From positions 1,240,001-1,304,000 of the forward strand of contig NZ_CP051626.1 in the NCBI RefSeq assembly GCF_012844365.1: 64,000 nt of DNA. The letters are read 5' to 3'. This stretch comes from Brevibacterium sp. 'Marine'. Lineage in GTDB: Bacteria > Actinomycetota > Actinomycetes > Actinomycetales > Brevibacteriaceae. Below, piece by piece: positions 35,949-44,612 of the stretch. The notes beneath the pieces were generated by a model, which worked only from the letters and a program-made list of their open reading frames with translations, did no database searches and was not told where the DNA came from. Numbering within the stretch: position 1 is the stretch's first letter; each line of letters starts with the position of its first letter. The translations under genes and the position numbers were made by a program.

Positions 35949-36021
35949 AGGGGTGTGGCGCAATTGGTAGCGCAACGGTCTCCAAAACCGTAGGTTGCAG
36001 GTTCGAGTCCTGTCACCCCTG
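35949..36021 (+). tRNA. tRNA-Trp (anticodon CCA)
   Basis: A 73-nt cloverleaf. AGGGGTG pairs with CACCCCT; the anticodon loop is CTCCAAA in an ACGGT/ACCGT stem; the T-arm is GCAGG-TTCGAGT-CCTGT. Its position before secE is conserved in actinobacteria. CCA is not encoded. Confidence 0.97.
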
Positions 36022-36116
36022 CGCAGTTGACTCTGCCGAAGTCTCATCGGCCAGGCGCCGTCCTCGACCGGCACGAACAATTGTGAAGCCAAACGAAACC
36101 GACCGAGTGGGGATGT

Positions 36117-36395
36117 GTGAGCGACACACCGGCAAAGAAGACTGGCAGCGCACCCAACAGTGCCTCCGGTCCCAAGAAGCTCGGATTCTTCGGACGAATC
36201 CTGCAGTTCTTCCGCGAAGTTGTGGCAGAGCTCAAGAAGGTCGTCACTCCGACCCGGAAGCAGCTGCTCAACTACACGCTCGTCGTGCTGGGCTTCATCC
36301 TGTTCATGATGCTTCTCGTCACGGGCCTCGACCTGGTCTTCGGCAAACTCGTCGGATGGGTGTTCGGCGGAACTCCGCTGTGGCCCCTGTGGTGA
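36117..36395 (+). CDS. secE: Preprotein translocase subunit SecE
   Basis: The 92-residue protein is a clamp subunit of the SecYEG channel. It has the conserved cytoplasmic helix FFREVVAELKKVVTPTRKQ (about 31-49) and a single membrane helix (about 52-75). The GTG start is followed by MSDTPAKK. The tRNA-Trp-secE-nusG order supports the call. Confidence 0.95.
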   Translation: MSDTPAKKTGSAPNSASGPKKLGFFGRILQFFREVVAELKKVVTPTRKQLLNYTLVVLGFILFMMLLVTGLDLVFGKLVGWVFGGTPLWPLW

Positions 36396-36478
36396 CACGG
36401 CCTCAGCCGTGACCCACCCCTAAGCTCAAACTTCACCCCCAATCGGGAATCACAAAACGCGAAGCGAGGAATTGATCG

Positions 36479-37318
36479 GTGTCGGATACCAACTCACCTG
36501 AGCAGGAGACCCCTGAGACCCAGGACGTCACTCCCGAGGAGTCGGGTGCCGCTGTGGTGCCCGAAACCGAAGAGACGGCCCACGACGCCGAGGCACTCGC
36601 CGCCGAGACCGCAGACGCGACGGACTCGGATGACGCTGAGTCCGCTGACGTTGCCGACTCGGCCGACGGCGAGCAGGATGCTGCCGCCGCCGACGAGGTC
36701 GATCCGGCCGAGGAATTCAAGGCCGAGCTGCGCATGCAGGAAGGTGACTGGTACGTCATCCACTCCTATGCAGGCTACGAGAACCGCGTGAAGCAGAACC
36801 TCGAGAACCGCGCAGTCAGCCTCAACCTCGAAGAGTTCATATTCGAGTCGCAGGTGCCGATGGAAGACGTCGTCGAGATCAAGAACGGACAGCGCAAGCA
36901 GGTTCGCCGGGTGCGGATCCCCGGCTATGTGCTCGTCCGCATGGAACTGACCGACGAGTCGTGGGGCGCCGTCCGCCACACTCCGGGTGTCACCGGATTC
37001 GTCGGCAACGCCTACGACCCCACCCCGCTGTCGATCGACGAGGTCTTCTCGATGCTCGCCCCGATCTTCGAAGAGCGCCAGGCCGAAGCCGCCGCTGCCG
37101 AGGGCCCGGCCGCCGAAGCCGCTGCCAAGTCCGCACCCGTCACCGAGGTGGAGTTCGAGGTCGGCGAGTCGGTGCTCGTCAAGGAGGGCTCCTTCGAGGG
37201 GCACCCCGCCACGATCCAGGAGATCCGTCCGGAGTCGCAGAAGCTCACCGTGCTGCTGTCGATCTTCGAACGCGATGTTCCCGTCGAACTCGGTTTCGAC
37301 CAGGTCTCGAAGCTCTGA
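36479..37318 (+). CDS. nusG: Transcription termination/antitermination factor NusG
   Basis: NusG binds RNA polymerase and links it to Rho or ribosomes. The first 82 residues are an acidic Glu/Asp/Ala extension common in actinobacteria. The NGN domain begins at [21 protein letters not shown]; the KOW domain is at about 225-279. An Ala/Glu-rich linker separates them. In the KOW the usual DGPF is EGSF and the usual IFGR is IFER, unusual substitutions at well-conserved positions. The GTG start is at 36479. Confidence 0.95.
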   Translation: MSDTNSPEQETPETQDVTPEESGAAVVPETEETAHDAEALAAETADATDSDDAESADVADSADGEQDAAAADEVDPAEEFKAELRMQEGDWYVIHSYAGYENRVKQNLENRAVSLNLEEFIFESQVPMEDVVEIKNGQRKQVRRVRIPGYVLVRMELTDESWGAVRHTPGVTGFVGNAYDPTPLSIDEVFSMLAPIFEERQAEAAAAEGPAAEAAAKSAPVTEVEFEVGESVLVKEGSFEGHPATIQEIRPESQKLTVLLSIFERDVPVELGFDQVSKL

Positions 37319-37359
37319 CGACCGCACACGTGGACTGATCGCCTCGGCGCGATCCCGAC

Positions 37360-37391
37360 CGAAGGGGCCCGGAAGTATCCGGGCCCCTTCG
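37360..37391 (+). terminator. Strong hairpin downstream of nusG
   Basis: CGAAGGGGCCCGGA and its complement form a perfect 14-bp stem with a 4-nt loop. No T-run follows. It separates secE-nusG from rplK. Confidence 0.65.
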
Positions 37392-37451
37392 CCGTTCCCC
37401 GGTGGGGCCGCCTCGGCGAGAATTCGATTCGGTGATGCCCCTCACGAGCAT

Positions 37452-37480
37452 TTGCCCACAGGCGTGCGCGCATGGAATAC
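37452..37480 (+). promoter_or_regulatory. Candidate rplK promoter
   Basis: TTGCCC (37452-37457) and GAATAC (37475-37480) are separated by 17 bp, about 97 bp before the rplK start. Confidence 0.4.
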
Positions 37481-37576
37481 TGGTGTGGTTTGATTGCGGC
37501 CCTTATCGGAAGGCCGCCATCGAACGATGTGCTGTATATGTCTGGCACATCGAAACCTCAAGATTAAGGACCGTAC

Positions 37577-38014
37577 ATGCCTCCCAAGAAAAAGGTAGCC
37601 GGCCTCGTCAAGCTCCAGATTCAGGCAGGTGCCGCTAACCCGGCTCCTCCGATCGGTCCGGCGCTTGCCCAGCACGGCGTCAACATCATGGAATTCTGCA
37701 AGGCCTACAACGCCGCCACAGAATCCCAGCGCGGAAACATCGTTCCCGTCGAGATCACCGTGTACGAAGATCGTTCGTTCGACTTCGTGCTCAAGACCCC
37801 GCCGGCAGCCGAACTGATCAAGAAGGCCGCCGGAGTGAAGTCGGGTTCGGCCACCCCGCACACCGTCAAGGTCGCTCACCTGAGCGCCGACCAGGTGCGC
37901 GAGATCGCCACCACGAAGATGCCCGACCTGAACGCCAACACCCTGGATCAGGCCGACCGCATCGTCGCCGGAACCGCGCGTTCCATGGGCATCACCACCG
38001 ACATCGAGGTCTGA
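37577..38014 (+). CDS. rplK: 50S ribosomal protein L11
   Basis: The 145-residue L11 binds 23S rRNA at the GTPase centre and is needed for RelA activation. The N-terminal [21 protein letters not shown], the [12 protein letters not shown] segment and C-terminal [12 protein letters not shown] are conserved. It is followed 64 nt later by rplA. Confidence 0.97.
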   Translation: MPPKKKVAGLVKLQIQAGAANPAPPIGPALAQHGVNIMEFCKAYNAATESQRGNIVPVEITVYEDRSFDFVLKTPPAAELIKKAAGVKSGSATPHTVKVAHLSADQVREIATTKMPDLNANTLDQADRIVAGTARSMGITTDIEV

Positions 38015-38078
38015 GACCTCACCCCACACAGTGGCAGGGCCCACGCAGCCCACACCACGACTGCAAGGAGTAAAGCAG

Positions 38079-38774
38079 ATGGCAAAGCGTTCCAAGGCCT
38101 ACCAGGCCGCGGCTGAGAAGATCGCCGCAGATGTGAACTACGAACCGGCTCAGGCGATCGCCCTGGCCAAAGAGACCACAGTGGCGAAGTACGACGCCAC
38201 CGTCGAGGTCGCTCTCCGCCTGGGTGTTGACCCCCGCAAGGCGGACCAGATGGTGCGCGGCACCGTCAACCTTCCGCATGGTACCGGTAAGACCGCTCGG
38301 GTCCTGGTGTTCGCTGCCGGCGACCGTGCAGAAGCTGCCCGTGAAGCAGGTGCTGACTACGTCGGTTCCGATGACCTGCTGGAGAAGGTGGCCGGAGGGT
38401 TCACCGACTTCGATGCCGCTGTTGCGACCCCCGACATGATGGGCAAGGTCGGTCGTCTCGGTAAGGTGCTGGGTCCTCGCGGCCTGATGCCGAACCCGAA
38501 GACCGGCACCGTGACCATGGATGTCGCCAAGGCCGTCAACGACATCAAGGGCGGAAAGATCGAATTCCGCGTCGACAAGCACTCGAACCTGCACTTCATC
38601 ATCGGAAAGGTCTCCTTCTCCGAGGAAGCTCTGCAGGCGAACTTCGATGCTGCGATCGAAGAGATCCTGCGTCTGAAGCCGTCCTCGTCGAAGGGCCGCT
38701 ACATCAGCAAGGCCACGATCACGACCTCGAACGGCCCCGCCGTTCCGGTCGACCACTCGGGTCTGCGCATCTGA
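38079..38774 (+). CDS. rplA: 50S ribosomal protein L1
   Basis: The 231-residue L1 forms the ribosomal L1 stalk and often represses its own operon. The motif [20 protein letters not shown] and the C-terminal [15 protein letters not shown] are diagnostic. The ATG at 38079 has an AAGGAG site; the in-frame upstream extension is not coding. A terminator and then a palindromic repeat follow. Confidence 0.97.
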   Translation: MAKRSKAYQAAAEKIAADVNYEPAQAIALAKETTVAKYDATVEVALRLGVDPRKADQMVRGTVNLPHGTGKTARVLVFAAGDRAEAAREAGADYVGSDDLLEKVAGGFTDFDAAVATPDMMGKVGRLGKVLGPRGLMPNPKTGTVTMDVAKAVNDIKGGKIEFRVDKHSNLHFIIGKVSFSEEALQANFDAAIEEILRLKPSSSKGRYISKATITTSNGPAVPVDHSGLRI

Positions 38775-38787
38775 TCGATGCACTGAC

Positions 38788-38822
38788 AGAGGGCGGGAAG
38801 CGAGCAATCGCTCCCGCCCTCT
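38788..38822 (+). terminator. Terminator of the rplK-rplA operon
   Basis: AGAGGGCGGGA and its complement plus GCGA/TCGC form a long stem with one bulged A and a GCAA loop, followed by CCCTTTCCC. It starts 14 nt after the rplA stop. Confidence 0.8.
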
Positions 38823-38836
38823 CCCTTTCCCAATTG

Positions 38837-38892
38837 CTACCTGACGGCGGCCCAGCAACCTCGCGCGAGGTAGCTGGGCCGCCGTCGGGTAG
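38837..38892. repeat. Palindromic repeat copy 2
   Basis: A 56-nt palindrome with no spacer; 26 of 28 arm pairs are Watson-Crick, one is a G-T wobble and one a mismatch. Arm positions 16-17 are CC (paired with GG), whereas copy 1 has TG (paired with CA). It lies at the left border of the regulator/aldehyde/alcohol dehydrogenase cassette. Confidence 0.88.
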
Positions 38893-38995
38893 TTCTGGGA
38901 GCGGACGGGGCCTTGTTCACAGGCAGGTTCGCGATTAGATTATGAGCAGTTGAAACACTCTTCCGACACCCGCCGATGGAGGTGGACCGTCCGCC

Positions 38996-40273
38996 ATGGA
39001 TTCGACGCTGCTGCTCGAAGACACCTATCAGAGCGCCGTTCGACGCGCACATGAGCGTCTGGCAGGACCGTCGGAGACGAGCCTCCACCTGCCGTCGTCA
39101 GGGCCCGGGGTGCGGACCTCGGTCCTGGAATCATGGGACCGGTCTCTGGCCCGGCTGCGCGACCCCGACAGCGTGCAGGTCCATGTCGCATTCGAAACCG
39201 ATCGTCTCGCCGAGGTGCGCCGGCGACATCCCTTCCACGCGATCATGCCGCTGCTGCGGTCCCATCTCATCGAACCCGCCAAAGACGCCGGACTGCTGGC
39301 CGCCCTCGGCGACGAACAGGGGCGACTGCTGTGGGTTGAGGGGGAGCGGGGCGTGCGCAACCGCGCCGAAGCCATGGGATTCGTCTCCGGTTCGGACTGG
39401 TCCGAGGAGGTCATGGGCACCTCCGCCCCGGCCCTGGCCCTGCGATCGGGCCGGCCCGTGCAGGTCAGCCGCGCCGAGCATTTCGCCCCCGACGTCCATT
39501 CCTGGAGCTGCAGCGCCGTCCCCGTCGCCCACCCGCTGACCGGGCAGGTCATCGGCATCATCGATGTCACCGGGGGAGACGACGCCGTGTCCTCCATCGT
39601 GCTGCCGCTGCTGTCGTCGACGGCGAAGGCCGCCGGGGCTCAGCTGTCCCAGCTCTTCACGCGGCAGCAGATGCACACCGGCACCGAGGCGGCCGGGACC
39701 AGACTGACAGTGCTCGGTCCCAGCCCCGCTTTGGAGGACCCCGATGGAACGCGGATTCCCCTGAGTCGTCGGCACGCCGAGATCCTGTTGCTGCTGCACA
39801 GGCATCCCGACGGCATCAGCGGTGCCGGACTGGTGGAGCGGCTGTGGTCGGTCGGCGGCAGCGAAGTCACGGTCCGGGCGGAGATCAATCGTCTGCGCAG
39901 AACGATCGGCAGCCTCGGCGATCTGCGCATCGACGCCCGCCCCTATCGGGTGCGCGGGGACGTCGATTCGGATCTGGAGCTCACCGTGCAGGCTCTGGCC
40001 AGCGGTGACACGGATTCGGCCCTCGAGCAGTTCAGGGGGACCGTCCTGCCGGATTCCGAAGCGCCGGGAGTCCGCGAGATCGCGGCGGAGGTCGATGCGC
40101 TTATGCGCGAGACCCTGCTCCAGGACGGAACCTGGCAGCAGCTGTGGCGGTTCGCGAACCTGCCGGACTTCCGCGACGACGTCGAAGTCCTCATGACAGT
40201 GCTGCGTCTGGCACCGCCCGAGGCCGCCGAACGCAACGCCGCGGTCGTGCGCCTGGAGGCGCTGGGCCTCTGA
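38996..40273 (+). CDS. GAF-domain transcriptional regulator (AcoR-like without AAA+ domain)
   Basis: A 425-residue cytoplasmic regulator. Residues 80-215 fit a GAF sensor domain preceded by an AcoR-type N-terminus ([36 protein letters not shown]). The C-terminus has [29 protein letters not shown] and [15 protein letters not shown], a winged-helix DNA-binding pattern. There is no sigma-54 interaction domain, so it should act with ordinary RNA polymerase. It is immediately upstream of the aldehyde and alcohol dehydrogenase genes and probably controls them in response to an aldehyde or alcohol. Confidence 0.78.
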   Translation: MDSTLLLEDTYQSAVRRAHERLAGPSETSLHLPSSGPGVRTSVLESWDRSLARLRDPDSVQVHVAFETDRLAEVRRRHPFHAIMPLLRSHLIEPAKDAGLLAALGDEQGRLLWVEGERGVRNRAEAMGFVSGSDWSEEVMGTSAPALALRSGRPVQVSRAEHFAPDVHSWSCSAVPVAHPLTGQVIGIIDVTGGDDAVSSIVLPLLSSTAKAAGAQLSQLFTRQQMHTGTEAAGTRLTVLGPSPALEDPDGTRIPLSRRHAEILLLLHRHPDGISGAGLVERLWSVGGSEVTVRAEINRLRRTIGSLGDLRIDARPYRVRGDVDSDLELTVQALASGDTDSALEQFRGTVLPDSEAPGVREIAAEVDALMRETLLQDGTWQQLWRFANLPDFRDDVEVLMTVLRLAPPEAAERNAAVVRLEALGL

Positions 40274-40326
40274 ACTCGGCGAACCGATTGCGGTTCGGTG
40301 TGCGGGACGGGGCGGCCGCCTCGGCG

Positions 40327-40344
40327 ATGTGATGCAACCCACAT
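40327..40344. promoter_or_regulatory. Candidate operator before the aldehyde dehydrogenase gene
   Basis: ATGTG (40327) and CACAT (40340) form an inverted repeat with an 8-nt spacer; ATGCAAC occurs at 40332 and 40343. It lies 75-92 bp before the ATG and may bind the GAF regulator. Confidence 0.3.
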
Positions 40345-40418
40345 GCAACGTTGGGCTCGGTAGCGTCGTGGTCACACGGAGACAATCCGGTGGAATCAGA
40401 CGCATCAAAGGAGTTGCA

Positions 40419-41942
40419 ATGACTGTCTACGCACAGCCTGGTCAGGACGGGTCGCTCGTCACCTTCAAGTCCCGGTATGAGAACTTCATCGGCGGTCAGT
40501 GGGTGTCGCCGGTCAAGGGCAACTATTTCGAGAACCCCAGCCCCGTCACCGGCAAGACCTTCACCGAGGTCCCGGCCAGCACCGCTGAGGACATCGAACT
40601 CGCTCTCGACGCCGCGCACAAGGCGGCTCCGGCCTGGGGCAAGACCTCGGTCGCCGAACGGGCCAACATCCTTAATCGGATCGCCGACCGCATCGAGGAG
40701 AACCTCGAGATGATTGCGGTGGCCGAGACCTGGGACAACGGAAAAGCCGTCCGTGAGTGCCTCAACGCCGACATTCCCCTGGCCATCGATCACTTCCGCT
40801 ACTTCGCCGGAGCAATCCGGGCACAGGAAGGCGGACTCTCACAGATCGATGACGATACGGTGGCCTATCATTTCCATGAGCCGCTCGGCGTGGTCGGTCA
40901 GATCATTCCCTGGAACTTCCCGATCCTCATGGGCGTGTGGAAGATCGCGCCGGCGCTGGCCGCAGGCAATGCCATCGTCCTCAAGCCTGCCGAGCAGACT
41001 CCGGCCTCGATCCTGGTCCTGATGGAACTCATTGCCGACCTGCTTCCCGAGGGAGTCCTCAACATCGTCAACGGCTTCGGGCTCGAAGCAGGCAAGCCCC
41101 TGGCATCGAACAAGCGGATCTCGAAGATCGCATTCACCGGAGAGACGACGACGGGCCGCCTGATCATGCAGTACGCCTCGCAGAACATCATCCCGGTCAC
41201 GCTCGAGCTCGGCGGCAAGTCCCCGAACATCTTCTTCGAGGATGTGCTGGCCAGGGACGATTCGTATGCGGACAAGGCCCAGGAGGGCTTCACGATGTTC
41301 GCTCTCAACCAGGGCGAGGTCTGCACCTGCCCGTCGCGTGCGCTCGTCCAGGAATCGATCGCCGATCCCTTCCTCGAGAAGGTCGTGGCCAGGACGAAGA
41401 AGATCGTCCAGGGCAATCCGCTCGACACGGACACGATGATGGGCGCCCAGGCCTCGAACGACCAGTTCGAGAAGATCATGTCCTACCTCGACATCGGCCG
41501 TCAGGAAGGCGCCGAGGTGCTCACCGGCGGCGGTAAGGCCGAACTCGACGGGGATCTGGCCGGCGGCTTCTACGTGCAGCCGACGATCTTCAAGGGCACG
41601 AACAAGATGCGCATCTTCCAGGAGGAGATCTTCGGGCCCGTCGTCTCGGTCGCGACATTCTCCGACTACGCCGACGCCATGGCCACGGCCAATGACACGC
41701 TCTACGGCCTCGGCGCCGGTGTCTGGTCGCGCGACGGCAACACCGCCTACCGGGCCGGTCGCGAGATCCAGGCCGGTCGCGTGTGGGTGAACAACTACCA
41801 CGCCTACCCGGCTCATGCGGCCTTCGGCGGGTACAAGGCTTCGGGCATCGGTCGCGAGAACCACAAGATGATGCTCGATCACTACCAGCAGACGAAGAAC
41901 CTGCTCGTCAGCTACTCGGAGAACGCCCAAGGCTTCTTCTGA
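40419..41942 (+). CDS. NAD(P)-dependent aldehyde dehydrogenase (ExaC/AldB-like)
   Basis: A 507-residue aldehyde dehydrogenase. The nucleophile is Cys302 in [11 protein letters not shown]; the base Glu lies in LELGGKSP near residue 267. [15 protein letters not shown] and FTGETTTG are conserved cofactor contacts. The sequence is of the acetaldehyde/ethanol-linked ExaC type. The ATG at 40419 has an AAAGGAG site. A palindromic repeat starts 10 nt after the stop, followed by an alcohol dehydrogenase: together they can oxidise a primary alcohol to an acid. Confidence 0.93.
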   Translation: MTVYAQPGQDGSLVTFKSRYENFIGGQWVSPVKGNYFENPSPVTGKTFTEVPASTAEDIELALDAAHKAAPAWGKTSVAERANILNRIADRIEENLEMIAVAETWDNGKAVRECLNADIPLAIDHFRYFAGAIRAQEGGLSQIDDDTVAYHFHEPLGVVGQIIPWNFPILMGVWKIAPALAAGNAIVLKPAEQTPASILVLMELIADLLPEGVLNIVNGFGLEAGKPLASNKRISKIAFTGETTTGRLIMQYASQNIIPVTLELGGKSPNIFFEDVLARDDSYADKAQEGFTMFALNQGEVCTCPSRALVQESIADPFLEKVVARTKKIVQGNPLDTDTMMGAQASNDQFEKIMSYLDIGRQEGAEVLTGGGKAELDGDLAGGFYVQPTIFKGTNKMRIFQEEIFGPVVSVATFSDYADAMATANDTLYGLGAGVWSRDGNTAYRAGREIQAGRVWVNNYHAYPAHAAFGGYKASGIGRENHKMMLDHYQQTKNLLVSYSENAQGFF

Positions 41943-41951
41943 TCCCTATTG

Positions 41952-42007
41952 CTACCCGACGGCGGCGCAGCAACCTGGCGCCACGGTGCTGGGGCGCCGT
42001 CGGGTAG
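41952..42007. repeat. Palindromic repeat copy 3
   Basis: A 56-nt palindrome with 24 of 28 arm positions paired, the most diverged copy. Left arm starts CTACCCGACGGCGGCGCAG; the centre is TGGCGCCA. It sits between the co-oriented aldehyde and alcohol dehydrogenase genes. Confidence 0.85.
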
Positions 42008-42066
42008 TTCCACCACAGACTCAAGCCCCGTTTGCCAAATGAATCCTCATCATCACAAAGGAGCGA

Positions 42067-43089
42067 ATGATGTCCGAAATGAAAGCAGCAGTCGTAGAAG
42101 GCTTCGGCCAGGAACTGGTCGTCGGTGACAACCCGATTCCCGAGCCCGGTCCCGGCCAGGCATTGGTCAAGCTCATCGCCTCAGGCGTCTGCCACACCGA
42201 CCTCCATGCCGCACATGGCGATTGGCCGGTCAAGCCGAAGGTTCCACTCATTCCCGGTCACGAAGGTGTCGGCATCGTCGAAAAAGTCGGCGAAGGCGTC
42301 ACCGATGTCGAGGTCGGCCAGATGATCGGCAACGCCTGGCTGTGGTCAGCCTGCGGAACCTGCGAACACTGCCGTCAGGGATGGGAGACGCTCTGCGAAT
42401 CTCAGGTCAACGGCGGCTACGGCATCGACGGATCCTTCGGCGAGTACATGCTCGTCGACACGAAGTTCGCCGCGACCATTCCCGATGGTGCCGATCCGTA
42501 TGAGATCGCCCCTGTCCTGTGTGCCGGAGTCACCGTGTACAAGGGACTCAAGCGCACCGAGGTCAAACCCGGACAATGGGTCGTCATCTCCGGCATCGGC
42601 GGACTCGGACACATCGCCGTCCAGTACGCCGTGGCCATGGGTATGCGCGTCGTCGCAGTCGACGTCGCCGACGACAAACTGGCGCTGGCGAAGAAGCACG
42701 GAGCCGAAATCACCGTCAATGCCTTCGCCGAGGATCCTGCTGAGATCATCCAAGAGAAGGTCGGGGGGTCCCACGGAGTCCTCGTCACCGCGGTCCATCC
42801 CGCTGCGTTCGGTCAGGCGATCGGAATGACCCGCCGAGGCGGCACCATCGTCTTCAACGGTCTGCCGCCCGGAGACTTCCCTGCACCGATCTTCGACATC
42901 GTGCTCAAGGGTCTGACGATTCGCGGATCGATCGTCGGCACGCGCCAGGACATGGTCGAAGCTCTCGAGTTCTACGCCGCCGGAAAGATCCATCCGACGT
43001 TCACGAAGCGGCCGTTGGGTGACATCAATGCGATCTTCGACGAGATGATCCACGGCAAGATCGACGGCCGTGTCGTGATCGAATACTGA
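42067..43089 (+). CDS. adhP: Zinc-dependent alcohol dehydrogenase AdhP-type
   Basis: A 340-residue medium-chain dehydrogenase. Catalytic zinc ligands are Cys42 (GVCHTD) and the GHE motif (His65, Glu66); structural zinc Cys are 96, 99, 102 and 110 (CGTCEHCRQGWETLC). The Rossmann motif is GIGGLGHIAVQYA. Length and sequence match the ethanol-preferring AdhP group using NAD. An AAAGGAG site precedes ATG 42067; ATG 42070 is an alternative. It is paired with the aldehyde dehydrogenase upstream. Confidence 0.92.
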   Translation: MMSEMKAAVVEGFGQELVVGDNPIPEPGPGQALVKLIASGVCHTDLHAAHGDWPVKPKVPLIPGHEGVGIVEKVGEGVTDVEVGQMIGNAWLWSACGTCEHCRQGWETLCESQVNGGYGIDGSFGEYMLVDTKFAATIPDGADPYEIAPVLCAGVTVYKGLKRTEVKPGQWVVISGIGGLGHIAVQYAVAMGMRVVAVDVADDKLALAKKHGAEITVNAFAEDPAEIIQEKVGGSHGVLVTAVHPAAFGQAIGMTRRGGTIVFNGLPPGDFPAPIFDIVLKGLTIRGSIVGTRQDMVEALEFYAAGKIHPTFTKRPLGDINAIFDEMIHGKIDGRVVIEY

Positions 43090-43116
43090 CACGCCCACAC
43101 ACCCGCGCCTTAAGAA

Positions 43117-43172
43117 CTACCTGACGGCGGCGCAGCAACCTCGCGCCAGGTTGCTGCGCCGCCGTCAGGTAG
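43117..43172. repeat. Palindromic repeat copy 4
   Basis: A 56-nt palindrome with 27 of 28 positions paired; only position 26 differs. Arm positions 16-17 are GC. It lies 27 nt after adhP at the right border of the cassette, before the rplJ promoter. Confidence 0.9.
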
Positions 43173-43197
43173 TGTGGGAGGAGTCTCGGCGGGCGGA

Positions 43198-43228
43198 TTG
43201 GACTTGCCGGGAATGACTTCGCTAGACT
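43198..43228 (+). promoter_or_regulatory. Candidate rplJ-rplL promoter
   Basis: TTGGAC (43198-43203), a 19-bp spacer and TAGACT (43223-43228) precede the long rplJ leader. Confidence 0.45.
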
Positions 43229-43234
43229 TGAGAC

Positions 43235-43350
43235 ACCCAAGACCGTCGGTCTCTGTGGAATCACCGTGATTCGCCATCGAATCTCGGTGCCCGCAGACGA
43301 AGACTCCGTGAGGAGTGACCCACGCAGGTGAGCTCGAGATTCTTCCGTCG
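43235..43350 (+). ncRNA. Ribosomal protein L10 leader RNA
   Basis: The leader of rplJ is over 200 nt long and holds paired segments (GACCGTCGGTCT; GGAATCACCGTGATTC) and the sequences GCCCGCAGACGAAGACTCC and CCACGCAGGTGAG, which resemble the L10-binding leader of bacterial rplJL operons. L10(L12)4 binding here would repress synthesis. Boundaries are approximate. An Rfam L10_leader search would settle it. Confidence 0.65.
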
Positions 43351-43374
43351 GATTCCTCATGGAATCGTCGGCCA

Positions 43375-43408
43375 AGCGTTTCACGCCATCCTGCGTGGAG
43401 CGCTTTTT
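43375..43408 (+). terminator. Attenuator-like terminator in the rplJ leader
   Basis: AGCGTTTCACGC and GCGTGGAGCGCT form a 12-bp stem with two G-T pairs and a 6-nt loop, followed directly by TTTTT. It lies 42 nt before the rplJ ATG, inside the transcript, so it fits regulated attenuation. Confidence 0.75.
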
Positions 43409-43449
43409 CTGTTGTCGGGACAGGCCGGACGACTTATGAAAGGAACACC

Positions 43450-43983
43450 ATGGCGAGGCCAGACAAGGCAGCCGCAGTCGAGGAGATCAAACAGCAGTTT
43501 GAGAACTCCGACGCTGTGTTGCTGACCGAGTACCGCGGTCTCACCGTCGCGCAGATGAAAGAACTGCGCGTCTCTCTCGGTGAGAACGTCAGCTACGCCG
43601 TGGTAAAGAACACGCTGACCAAGATTGCAGCCAAGGAAGCCGGAGTCACCGGTCTCGATGAGCACCTCAATGGGCCCACCGCGATCGCGTTCGTCAACGG
43701 CGAACCACCTGAGGCTGCCAAGGCTCTGCGTAACTTTGCCAAGGCGAACGACAAGCTCGTGGTGAAGGGCGGCTACTTCGATGGAGCCGCGCTCAGCCCC
43801 GAACAGGTCAACCAGCTCGCCGACCTCGAATCCCGCGAAGTGCTGCTTGCAAAGGCAGCCGGTGCCATGAAGGCAAGCCTCCACCAGGCGGCTTACCTCT
43901 TCACCGCTCCGCTGGTCAAGGCCGTGCGCACTGTCGATGCCCTCCGCGAGAAGCAGGACGACGCTCCTGCTTCCGACGCCTGA
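43450..43983 (+). CDS. rplJ: 50S ribosomal protein L10
   Basis: The 177-residue L10 anchors L7/L12 dimers to the ribosomal stalk. [20 protein letters not shown] and [15 protein letters not shown] are family motifs; the C-terminal helix binds L12. The ATG at 43450 is preceded by GAAAGGA; the upstream in-frame extension is leader RNA. rplL follows 59 nt later. Confidence 0.96.
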   Translation: MARPDKAAAVEEIKQQFENSDAVLLTEYRGLTVAQMKELRVSLGENVSYAVVKNTLTKIAAKEAGVTGLDEHLNGPTAIAFVNGEPPEAAKALRNFAKANDKLVVKGGYFDGAALSPEQVNQLADLESREVLLAKAAGAMKASLHQAAYLFTAPLVKAVRTVDALREKQDDAPASDA

Positions 43984-44042
43984 GCATCACCCCAAACCGA
44001 ACCGGTCACTGATCGTGACCAAAACAGGAAGGACTAGCCACC

Positions 44043-44429
44043 ATGGCTAAGCTCACCACCGACGAGCTCCTCGAGGCTTTCAAGGAGCTCACCCTCATCG
44101 AACTGTCCGAGTTCGTCAAGAAGTTCGAAGAAGAGTTCGACGTCGAGGCTGCCGCTCCGGCCGCCGTTGCCGCTGCCCCTGCAGCCGGTGGCGCAGACGC
44201 CGCTCCCGCTGAAGAGCAGACCGAATTCGACGTCATCCTCGAATCGGCCGGCGAGAAGAAGGTTCCCGTCATCAAGGAAGTCCGTGGACTCACCTCCCTC
44301 GGACTCAAGGAAGCCAAGGACCTCGTCGACGGAGCTCCCAAGGCCGTCCTCGAAGGCGCTTCGAAGGAAGACGCCGAGAAGGCCAAGGAAACCCTCGAGG
44401 CTGCCGGCGCCACCGTCACCCTCAAGTGA
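44043..44429 (+). CDS. rplL: 50S ribosomal protein L7/L12
   Basis: The 128-residue stalk protein has the N-terminal dimerisation part ([23 protein letters not shown]), an Ala-rich hinge (42-60) and the C-terminal factor-binding domain with [23 protein letters not shown]. It recruits translation GTPases. An AGGAAGGA site precedes the ATG. Confidence 0.97.
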   Translation: MAKLTTDELLEAFKELTLIELSEFVKKFEEEFDVEAAAPAAVAAAPAAGGADAAPAEEQTEFDVILESAGEKKVPVIKEVRGLTSLGLKEAKDLVDGAPKAVLEGASKEDAEKAKETLEAAGATVTLK

Positions 44430-44467
44430 TTTCCCGAGCAGCGGTCTGACTGCTGCCTGAGGCTTCG

Positions 44468-44493
44468 AACCCCCACGGTCCACCGTGGGGGTT
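44468..44493 (+). terminator. Rho-independent terminator after rplL
   Basis: AACCCCCACGGT and its exact complement form a 12-bp stem, followed by CTTTGC. It lies 39 nt after the rplL stop. Confidence 0.85.
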
Positions 44494-44603
44494 CTTTGCA
44501 TCCCGGCCGAGGCGGCCCACCCCCGCCGCGAATGCCCATCCCGTCCCGCCGCCATGTGACCGATTCGGAACACCGTCGGACGGAGGCTTGGCAGAACCTG
44601 AAC

Positions 44604-44609
44604 TATCCT
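44604..44609 (+). promoter_or_regulatory. -10-like hexamer before the three-gene membrane cluster
   Basis: TATCCT ends 6 nt before the GTG at 44616 and 3 nt before the ATG at 44613. This favours a leaderless mRNA starting at the GTG. Confidence 0.4.
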
Positions 44610-44612
44610 TGT

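Noticed and set aside
8921..43172. CRISPR array or insertion-sequence interpretation of the palindromes
   Set aside because: The copies are 1 to 30 kb apart, are self-complementary, have no spacers of uniform size, and no cas or transposase gene is present.
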